A DNA stretch of 64,000 bases from Parietichytrium sp. I65-24A. Taxonomy: Eukaryota > Sar > Bigyra > Thraustochytrida > Thraustochytriidae. The notes under the pieces were generated by a model. The model ran no database searches. It was not told where the DNA came from and saw nothing but the letters and a program-made list of their open reading frames with translations. The stretch's first letter is position 1, and each line of letters opens with the position of its first letter. This document shows, piece after piece, positions 9,797 to 18,730 of the stretch. The translations under genes and the position numbers were made by a program. The stretch covers positions 62,001 to 126,000 of the forward strand of contig BLSF01000034.1 in the NCBI GenBank assembly GCA_012862575.1, read 5' to 3'.

Positions 9797-9918
9797 CCGC
9801 CGCACTGTTCCAGATCAAACCTGTTCCCTCGAGGCTGCAACCAGCTACACGAAATGCTCCGACCGGACAACGTCGACGTAGTAAACGTCCCAGCTTGCCA
9901 CAGCTTGCCACAGCTCCA

Positions 9919-9962
9919 CTCTCTCTTTCTATTTCTCTTTCTCTTTCTATTTCTCTTTCTGA
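9919..9962. repeat. (CTTTCT)n microsatellite upstream of the 7.5-9.8 kb gene
   Basis: Imperfect cttttct/atttct units, purine-rich on the coding strand of the leftward gene, starting about 120 bases upstream of its ATG. Confidence 0.85.
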
Positions 9963-11692
9963 ATTCTGAGTTCTGAACAATGGTACTGGAAGAAAGAGAG
10001 TGGCGATAATGAATTTGACGAAAGGCTGCCCACAATTCCTTTTTGTAATCCCTTAGATCTCTCGTATGATCGTGCGATTCTCCCGCTTCTCGCCACCCGC
10101 CAATGCACAAGTGACTGCGCAGATCTGATAGATCTGATTGTGAGACACGCGCTGTCCGCTATTTCCCGTGACAAATGACTTGTGTGTGTGTGTGTATGTC
10201 CCCGCAAGTCGTGCACAAACGCATAAAGTGTACCACCGTAACAGTCCTCGCGCTTGCCACTCGTCCCAAAAGTCTCTCCCAACGTCAACACTCTACGTTT
10301 CTTCCTTCCCTCTGTCGCTATTTGCTATGTAACCGTTGTATGCTGTATGTTGTACGTTGTACGAAAACTCGGCTCTGTATGTCAAAGTGTCCTCGCGCAC
10401 GTCCTCTGTCTTGTGAGGTAGCTCGCCACTCTCAACACGACAACTGACCTCGGCCTAGCACTCGCTACTGGGACTCAGTAGGCCCGCCCCCGTTTTGCCC
10501 GGCGCCTAGGCTTTCAGGGTAGAAAGGCAGTAGGACCCCGAAGGTGCAGCACGGCGGATGGGAAGGGAGGTTACGGTGGAGGGTATGTGGGCGGTAAGAA
10601 GAGGAGGAGGAAGGGGATGGGAGGAGGAAGGAGGGGAGGAGGTTGGGCTCGATGGGAAGAGGGAGGAACCGCCGCGTGGTTAGTCATTTAGGCTATTCAG
10701 GAGGTAGTAGTGGTTACATGGTTCGCTGCTCGTAAACAGCTCGTCCAAGTGGTACTATTGTTTACGGCATCGGTATAGTAGTCGTGTGGCGCTTGCGTTT
10801 GTTCTGGTTGTTAGAGTTTGGGTTAGGGACCTGGTGGGATGACCTCTTAATCACAAGTATAGACAGTGCTACCGAAACGAACGGCCTGTGGAGTCTCGAA
10901 AGGACGTCTTCTTCTTCTCAAACAAAAAGCACATCTGCGAATCAAGTACTTACAGCGTGAAAACAACCAAAACGATCGGTCGATTTCTTGATCTTGAGAA
11001 CCTCGAGAGAATCTTGAGAGAAAATGTAGGATGGCGTCTGAGGAAAAAGATCCTTTGCGCTCGAAATTTCATTTCAACCAAGATCATCAATCATCAAGAA
11101 ATCACGCTCGCTAGCTAGCCTTTCTCAACTTTCCACCTCAAGACCCAGCCAGCTCTAGAGATAGAGCTATCCAAGTACTACTAGTAAGCAAGAATGATCG
11201 CTATGATCAATTGCATATGTAATACTAGATAGCTCTCTATTGTCCCTCGCTAACCGCCGTGTTCCTAGTGCTCCTGGCTACCAACACTAAATAAAAATAC
11301 AATTTTCAGCACGGAATAATGGTAATTTGACTTCTTGTTAGATGAAACTCGAGACGGAGACCCTCCCTCCTTCCCTCTGTGCACCTTCCTTCCTCTCTTC
11401 CTCTCTTCTTCTCTTCTTCTCTTCCTTCCTTCACTCGTTCAGAGATGTCCAGAGTTGAACGAACGAGAGAGCCAAGCCAATAAGAACTAAGCTTCTAAGT
11501 TAGATGTGTTAGATGGAGGAAAAGAGAGAGACACTCGAAAGGACGCGGCGCAGGAACGAGTGGGCTCCATTGCTGGCCATAGCCTAGTAGTCCTTCACCG
11601 AAGACAGGGAGGCAGGAATCCACTGTCAATCATCCATCCATCCATCCTCCAAGTCCATGTTATGAATTATGAAAACGTGGGTAAGCTCATCG

Positions 11693-11709
11693 GTACTGAC
11701 AGTGAGTAC
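11693..11709 (-). repeat. Dispersed 17-mer, copy 1 (reverse orientation)
   Basis: Read on the minus strand it is GTACTCACTGTCAGTAC, identical to the copy at 53287-53303 and sharing 15 bases with one at 26733-26747. It contains the near-palindrome actgtcagt. Confidence 0.5.
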
Positions 11710-12442
11710 GCACAGAACACGGAGCACGGAGCAAGAGTCTTTCGTCTTTAAAATCTTTCATCATCTTTCATCTTTCATGTTTCGTTCATTGCACTTCAAA
11801 ACAAAGGCGATAAAGTTGTGCATTGGATGTAAGCACCACTTATTGGATGGCCGTGGTTCTCAAGTCCGAGCTCATTAATCATAAATCACAGGCGGAAGAA
11901 GTCTGCTCATGGCATACTTTCCTCAAGTCTCCTATGAACCATACCGTCCACTACGACTATTCGGTAGGAGTAGAGGGTCAACTCCGATCAATTGCACACT
12001 CTGGAACGATCAGTCCCAGGAGGACCACGCCCCTTCCTATTTCTTAGTCTTATTAGTTATGCTGGGTGGAGCGGTAATGTACATGGGCTCTCGACTGCCA
12101 GATGGGGATATACAGAAAACGATTAGGACTGTTATGGGACGCAATGGCATTTTCCTAGAGCTACTTGCAGGAGGGTTCCTAGCGCCGACTAGCTGAAACA
12201 GTGATGCAACCCTGTAACGCTCAGCAGAAGTGGGACGGGAGAAAGATATTTAGCGCAGGAGCGTAGGACGGTGATAGGAATGGAGGGTGGAAATTTGTGG
12301 CTGGTGTGAGGGGGGCCAGCACGATGCCATTTGACACTCCGCTGATGCTGTAACGATCAACTTAACTGAATCCGTAGCAAAGTGACGGACGGTGATTGAT
12401 TGCCTTTCTTGCAATCTCACTTGTCAAAGAAAAGGTTTCTTG

Positions 12443-12522
12443 TCATTCTCATTCTCATTCTCATTCCCACTCTTCATTCTTCATTCTTCATTCTTCATTC
12501 TTCATTCTTCATTCTTCATTCT
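12443..12522. repeat. (CATTCTT)n heptanucleotide run
   Basis: cattct hexamers grading into seven or more exact cattctt heptamers. It lies in the gene-poor region. Confidence 0.9.
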
Positions 12523-13211
12523 CATTTTCCTTCTCACGCCACGTCCGCGCTTTACACACGCAACTCGAAGCAAGAGGCATCATTATGATATGCCACAAGT
12601 AACCGATTATGCCTCTCATCGGCAGTGTTGGCGTTGGCGCTGTCGATCGAGAAGAGAAGACATGAGAGGACTCGGAAAATACTCGGAAGCTCCGCGACTC
12701 AGAGACTGTCTGGCAATCGCTGGAGAGTTCTGTACCGGCGCGTAATAGTACACCGACTTATACCGCAGCTCGCAAGCCCCGGAACGACAGACATGAGCCA
12801 GGCATCTGAACGATGTTTTTATTTACAAGTTAGTTCGACATACAACAACACACGCAACAAACAGGTATGCATTGAGATGTACTCACCTCAGGCTTCGTTC
12901 AATGGATCCACGTTCTCGCGCTAAAAAAGAGAAAGAACCCCGGACGACCACGTCACATACGTGACAGTCAAGACGTCTTTTGACATCAACGTTCAAGAGA
13001 GAATGGCGCAGTCTCGCAAAGATCGAGGAGATAGAGATCGACCTCCGCAATCAGCTGGACGGGCTTTACATTCAGAAAAGTATCCGCTGATCTGGCCTCA
13101 CGAATGAAGCAAATGGGACGAAGATAGATTGACTCCACCTCCCTAAATCTTCGGGTCACCCATCATTCTCTCGCTACTTTACATAGAATTTTCTTGCGAC
13201 CTGCACTTCAC

Positions 13212-13214
<3 letters not shown>

Positions 13215-13243
<29 letters not shown>
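13215..13243. repeat. (TC)n microsatellite
   Basis: About fourteen uninterrupted tc dinucleotides. Confidence 0.95.
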
Positions 13244-13245
<2 letters not shown>

Positions 13246-13641
13246 GCACACACAAACCTTCCCTCTCTCAGGCTCAAGATGGCTCAAGCGCTTTGAGTGA
13301 CAAGTAAAAGCGACGAGCTTCGGACTTGTCTTGATACTACCGGACCGCTCACTTGCAGACTGGTCTTACGTCTGAGAAGGCGGAAATCAACCGTCTCGTG
13401 AGTCTCGTGACGCTGGCGTCTTTGTCCTCGAGATGCCTCGGGACGCACTTCAGAGTGACATACTTCCGTAGATGCAACGAGTACACCTTCATCGTCACAG
13501 CAATTGTCTGCAGCTCCGCAATTTTCTCTCTGGCACATGCCACCCAGTGATGAAAACTTGACGTGTTTCACATGCAAAAAATAGTTTTGGTCTGTTTTAT
13601 AGTTTAATAGCTTTCAACCAAGCAAAGAACTAATCTGTATG

Positions 13642-14684
13642 TTATTCCTTCATCTTCTCCTCGTTCAAGTTTTCCTCATGATCAACGTCTCCGTTCACAT
13701 CAACGGCATCTTCTTTCGAGTCATCCTTTGTCTCTCCTTTCGATGCTGTACCGGTACTTGCCTCCCCATTCATTTCGACTCGATCGGCCATCGTACCCTC
13801 AGGTGCTGAACGGTTTCAAAAGATCGCTCTTGGAGATGTCAGCAGTTGAGCGACCACTCTCATCCTCTTTGTCGATCTCGTCAATGGCTTGCTCATCGCC
13901 CAGCTTTACCTCTGCTGTACACTCAGCAGGCTCGGCGCCAGACTCGACTGTCTCCCCTTCGCTCACGACCTTGCTCAAGTCTTGCTCATAATTGCCCTTG
14001 GTACTTTCGTCAGAGTGCTCTTCAGACGTTGCGTCATCGTCATTTGATGGCCCTGAATTCGTTGTTGAGCTACTCTCTCTTTCTCCAGTACACTCCTCTG
14101 CTTCGGGCAACGCGCCACCAATCTCCGAACTCACTCTCAAAGAAGCATTTTTCTCGATAGTGCCCGGTACTGCTTCAGGATCACTTGCGGAGTAGCTCAT
14201 CTGATTTGGAGCAGACACCCACCGTTCGAGCTGGCGCATAAGATCGTCACGCACTTTGCTGCTTCAAAATTTCGAATTCACCGTTTTGGTCGCAGCAACC
14301 ATCAGCACTAACACTCGTGCGCAGGTCCAAGAGTGCATCTCTCGCAGAGCACACTGCCACAATTTTCTCCTCCAGCTCCTGTCTCACCTGAGCAACGGAC
14401 TCAATATCTTTTAAGATTCGAGCAACCTTTTGCAGCCTCGAGTATCTCCTTTTGAAAGCACGGCCGAGAATGGTTTCCTCCAAAATGACCCGTGCTACCT
14501 CCCATTTAAGTGCTTCGCAATTTTTTTTGATATCAATGTGATCCTCCTTTTGCATCATTGACATGTCGATGATTGTTTTGAGCCTATACTTCAAGATCTT
14601 CGAGACAGCGCCTCTCTCGCGCTTGAAATCGTTGTCAATAGCTGTTTCGATGGTCTCCTTCAGCCCTTTAATAAAGCGGGAATC
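13642..14684 (-). CDS. Unknown helical protein with a long acidic tail, probably three exons
   Basis: Three abutting open segments on the minus strand, each in a different frame, all look protein-coding. The first (14684 to 14247) is basic and helical, with FIKGLKETIETAIDNDFKRE and RRYSRLQKVARILKDIES. The second (to 13799) starts amphipathic and becomes acidic and Ser-rich. The third (to the TAA at 13642-13644) is an acidic tail ending NLNEEKMKE. Short GT-AG introns could join them: one candidate is 14173-14254 (82 bases, donor AAA/gtgcgt), another is 13798-13909 (112 bases, donor GCAGAG/gtaaag). Both keep frame and are of the size seen elsewhere here. Frame changes through indels are the alternative. 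The true start is not visible; the frame is closed at 14699-14701, so either an upstream exon exists or a non-obvious start is used. No family is recognised. Confidence 0.45.
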
Positions 14685-14832
14685 CGGACGCCCCGGTTAC
14701 ATACAAAAGAAACCTTTTTTCTCAAGGGGCCGGCATACGGCTAGCTCTCATTTACAGTTACTTAATTTTGTAGTGCCAATCCCAGGAAATGCGTCGTTGT
14801 TTTGGGGTCGCTGTGTACTTTTAGAGCAACTT

Positions 14833-15080
14833 GACTTACGAATATTGTCATTCTCGAAGCAAGTTGTGCCAATCCCAGGATGCACAACTCCTCCCAGGAC
14901 TTCCGCTGGCAGAAGATCATTATTCAGAATATTCCGGATCCCACTGCAGGCCAACTCTGGTTGCTCGTCGGAAGGAGAAGACCAATCCTCGTGCTTCAAC
15001 ATGGCGGAGGATTCCCTCGACCTTGTCGGGTACTTCGTTTCACGACTCTCAAGCTTTTCTTCTTCAAGTGGAAAACAGCA
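14833..15080 (+). other. Weak PPME1-like (protein phosphatase methylesterase) fragment
   Basis: The plus-strand frame through the ATG at 14880 reads FRWQKIIIQNI, then PDPTAGQLWLLVG, then RRRPILVLQHGGGF. The spacing of the W-Q element, a short beta strand and the P-x-L-x-L-x-HGGG oxyanion loop resembles the start of the alpha/beta hydrolase domain of PP2A methylesterase. After HGGGF the resemblance stops and I cannot find the nucleophile motif GHSMGG downstream, so this may be one exon of a gene with introns I cannot place, a relic, or chance. The 15-mer gtgccaatcccagga occurs twice just upstream (14773 and 14866). Confidence 0.2.
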
Positions 15081-17660
15081 AACGGGTTAGGACATTGTGC
15101 GAAGTGTTGAAGCATTAACTTGGTGAGCTTTTGACTTTAACTCAAGGGCAAAAGTTCAGTGCTTTTATACGCTGCGTCCCAGGATAAATCCTGCCCAAAT
15201 ACCGCAGAAACGGCACACGTGTTGGAAAACGTGGAGATTTGATGAGAATCGAGGCAATAGCGCTCTTCTCGAGCTCCAAATATCCCGCGGCACACGCGAC
15301 ACGGCGTTTTTCTTATCCTGGTGGAGTTCTTGAACGTTCTGAGAACCAGAGTTTTGCTGAACTCGTCTGTTTGGGATCAACCAGGTGAGCCTTCACCTTC
15401 AGATGCATGGGTCGATCCTTTTTCGCGATGAACAGCGTTGCCATAGTGATGACTTGTGCCCCATGGTCAGCGCCGCAGCCAGCTGTCGGCCGGTCCTGGA
15501 AGCTCCGGATACACCAAGCGGTGTAGTGAGCTTCTAAAAAGCCTGGGCAAGAAGCACACAGGTGCCGTCATCGTTCCCGAACCACCTTCCCTGCGATCGA
15601 GCTCTCAAACCCAGCAATCTCGATAAAACCAACGCCATCAAGTGCATGTTTTATGGTCGCAAATTTGTGGATCACAGTGACGTGAAGCCAGCTTCACAAA
15701 GCTGTCCCATGTACTTTCGAGGGCTGCCAGCGGCAACCTTCTCGCAGATGACATACGATGATTTCAGCTGGACAGATGATCATCAGTTCCAGCGGAGGCG
15801 AACGACAGCCATAGTGGGGTGGGTGATCATGATGATCACAGGAATCACATGGAATCACAGATTCATACATTCCTCATGCGTACTATGCGTACCGATGAGT
15901 TCGAGGGCCGGTACCGGTACCCCCAAAAGCGTTCTGCACACCACCAGAACAATAGCCAGATAAGTCAAGCAGCGTAAACAAACCCTATCGGAAGGTGGGG
16001 TGGTAAATTATAAATTGGTAGAGACGAACAAGAGGGTTTGCTCAGCGCGCACATTTCCCTAGCCTCATTTAGCCATTCACTAGCGCGGCATGAGCCCAGA
16101 GGTGTGCGCCCGATGGTGTGTGGTGGTTCTACCTTCTTTGATATTCAGACAGTAGTAATGCTGCGATTTGAACTCGATCGATCAATGAAAGAATTCACTG
16201 TCATTCACAATGAACATCATGATGATCAACTAATACTTACCGGTACTAGTACAGATGGTTGCAGTGGTTGACAGCTTGTTGACATTGGCAGTAAGTTTGA
16301 TTCGAGAGCAAAAGACAAGTCGAGGATGGGCACGGGCGCTTTTCCAAACAAATCCCCTGGCTCGCCCCTTTTCATTCACCGTCAAATCAAAAATCATGCC
16401 AGCCGCATCTCACGCGTCTCTCTCCAAGTAAGTCGAGATTAATTGATTGATTGATCGATTGATTGATTCATTTGATTCATTGGTGTTTTGCTCCAGAATG
16501 CTCCACAGCGCTCGCATCGCATCGCAATGCATCGCGTCGCACACCTAACTCGGAAAAACAACACTGTGGCACCCAACTCACCCAACGCTTTTTAGACTGC
16601 TCCGCCCTGACATGCCCTGACGACAAAAACACTTTGTTCCTTTTCCTCGGGGAGCAAACACTTCTCGATAAAAGGGCAAGAAGAGCTCTTGCCACTGTCC
16701 ATCGAGCGAGACGCATCGCAGAATACAGTTATACGGTTCAGAAGACCGAATAGATTGGGGCAGCTCGTTTTCAACGAGTCCATCGCTTGGGGATAAGGTA
16801 AAGGCGATTGAATCGCGCGACTTGTTATCCAGCCCGAGCTGTGCGCAGGGAGAGGGAGGAACTTGCCGTCCCATTGCCGCCTTTCCGCAAGCTTCCTTCG
16901 CTCAACTGCAGTCAGGCTTCATCTGTGACTTGAGACGCCAGCCGTCCTTGCGAGAGTCCCTGCCCGCTGGATCCGCTGGACCTGGGCTAGCGTGCGCCGT
17001 AGCACACCCCCTCGGGTTGAAATGGGTTGAAGAAGGTCAAGGCTAGCGGGAAATGCACCATCCCTTGCCCCATCTTGCGCTTCCGACTTGGCGGCCCCTC
17101 CTATGGTTGTCGAGACTCGCCAAGATGTGCCGCGTCCCGTCGCAAAAGCCTATGCAGAGCGAAGCAGAGCAGTACAGATAGAAAAGAGCAGAAAGACACA
17201 GACAAAGGCAATGGTGAGTTCACGCGCATTGCATTAATGATGACTGATGTGCATTGTGCACTGTGAACATCTGTGAACTGCGCCTTGAGCTCATTGAGCT
17301 CATTGAGCTCTGAGCTTTGAGCTTTTCACAATCTATCATCACGCCCAACTCGCCCAACTCTTCGTGCCATCTATTTATTTGTAGACCTCAAGTTCTTTTT
17401 CTTTTCGCTCCCTCCATCCTTGTTCATTTTCATTTTCCATAAGTTATTTCATTTTCTCTCTCTGTCGACACCCCCGGCACCCACTCAGACACTACGATAA
17501 TGAACTACAGGAAACAAAAGATTGCCTAAGCTCAGCTAATACCCTCCTCCCACCTCCCACCCTCTCCACATGGCACCTACCTTCTTGCGCTAGACATGCA
17601 TAGCTTAAACCATAGGAGAGGTGTGCGACGTCGTGAGGTTGAAGACGGTCTTGTTCATAT

Positions 17661-17661
17661 C

Positions 17662-17689
<28 letters not shown>
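17661..17689. repeat. (CT)n microsatellite
   Basis: About eleven ct dinucleotides with one interruption. Confidence 0.9.
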
Positions 17690-17692
<3 letters not shown>

Positions 17693-18302
17693 CTCTTTCT
17701 GTTTTGATTTGTTCTGCTCTGATTTGCTTTGTTTACTCTCTGGCTCTGACCGTCTCTGACCCTGTGTTTTCTCATGTTTTATCTCTGTCGATCAAGAAAT
17801 GGCTAGTGCTAGCGCTATCAGTACGCACAAGTTCACGAAAATAGCACACAAGTTTACGCAAGTTGGGCCGGGGAGGGAGGTACTCCCAGTCGCAGCTAAC
17901 TTTCTCCTACTCGAGCCAGAAGCAGGGGGGCAGCGACAGAGAGAAAGAAAAAAAGAGAGAGAGAGAAAAGGGGAGAGGGAGATCAATCAATCCTTGGCCC
18001 ACTCCATCACTCACTCACTGTAAATTCACTCTTCCTCTCAGTCGGTTACTCCCACGGGCAAGGAAGGCATTCATTCAATAATTCATCCGTCGCACATACA
18101 TACACATCCTACCCACCTGTCTATCATGTCTATCATGTCTATCTGCCTCTATCTCTCTCTAAGTTATCTATCTATGCATCCTTCTGTGTATCTGCGAGTG
18201 AGCTGTTGTTGTGAGTGAGGTGAGCCCACAGCGGTCACAACTTTTTCATTCACATTCACTTATTCAATGTTCATTGAACATGCACAGTCAATCAATCAAG
18301 AT

Positions 18303-18348
18303 CACCCACTCACCCACCCACTCACCCACTCACTCACTCACTCACTCA
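18303..18348. repeat. (CACTCAC)/(CACT)n run upstream of the PUF gene
   Basis: cacccact units passing into seven cact tetramers, about 400 bases before the PUF start. Confidence 0.9.
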
Positions 18349-18620
18349 GAAGTGTAAGTTGGAAGAGTTGAAAAACAAACAAACAAACAAAGGCACACGT
18401 CGAGGTCAGGTCAGAGGTCAGAAGCTTCCGCTCGCATAGTCACGTTTATCGTTTGGTCACCTCTCTCCCACTCTCTCTGTCTCTCTCTGTGTCTCTCTGC
18501 GTCTCTTGAGGTCTGAGGTCTGAAGTGTCTCGTGGTTGCAGGTGGCAAGCAAGCCATACGAGGCGGGAGGAGGCGATAGAAGGCGATAGAAGGCGAGCGG
18601 TTTGGGTACACATCGCGCGA

Positions 18621-18630
18621 GCTATATAGC
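18621..18630 (+). promoter_or_regulatory. Possible TATA-type element of the PUF gene
   Basis: gctatatagc lies about 105 bases upstream of the ATG at 18731, in an otherwise GC-balanced stretch. Position and sequence fit a core promoter but nothing else supports it. Confidence 0.25.
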
Positions 18631-18730
18631 AGAAAAGGAGCGGTGAGCAGGTTATCTCATCTCGCTCAGAGTTTCAGAGTTTGGCGGTCGCAGTGGCTCT
18701 GGGCGGGAGAAAGGGGTTGGGAGGTGGAGA

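Larger units (their letters stand above)
9797..13641. other. Gene-poor region of about 3.8 kb
   Basis: No gene is supported on either strand. It holds a G-rich stretch (10540-10680), microsatellites at 12443-12522 and 13215-13243, and a tttgggttaggg string near 10817 that resembles two telomere units but is not extended. A plus-strand frame at 11909-12196 (95 codons, with one hydrophobic segment) is mentioned among the findings as doubtful. Some long 5' UTR of the gene ending at 7526 may lie here. Confidence 0.5.
15111..18730. other. Gene-poor region of about 3.6 kb upstream of the PUF gene
   Basis: No supported gene on either strand. It contains recurrent ccggtac palindromic strings (15908, 16240), attga tetramers near 16440-16470, a gagctcatt triplication at 17288-17320, (TC)n at 17661-17689 and a CACTCAC-rich run at 18303-18348. 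A two-exon frame starting at 16397 (donor gtaagt, acceptor tccag) encodes only 27 residues and was not called. Confidence 0.5.

Noticed and set aside
10812-10830. Telomere-like string tttgggttaggg
   Set aside because: Only about two units and no array on either side; most likely chance.
16233-16246. U1 snRNA-like 5' end (atacttacc)
   Set aside because: The following bases do not match the conserved continuation of U1, and no Sm site or stems follow.
16397-16548. Two-exon plus-strand mini gene (27 residues) with good gtaagt and tccag splice sites
   Set aside because: The product is too short and compositionally biased, and nothing else supports it.
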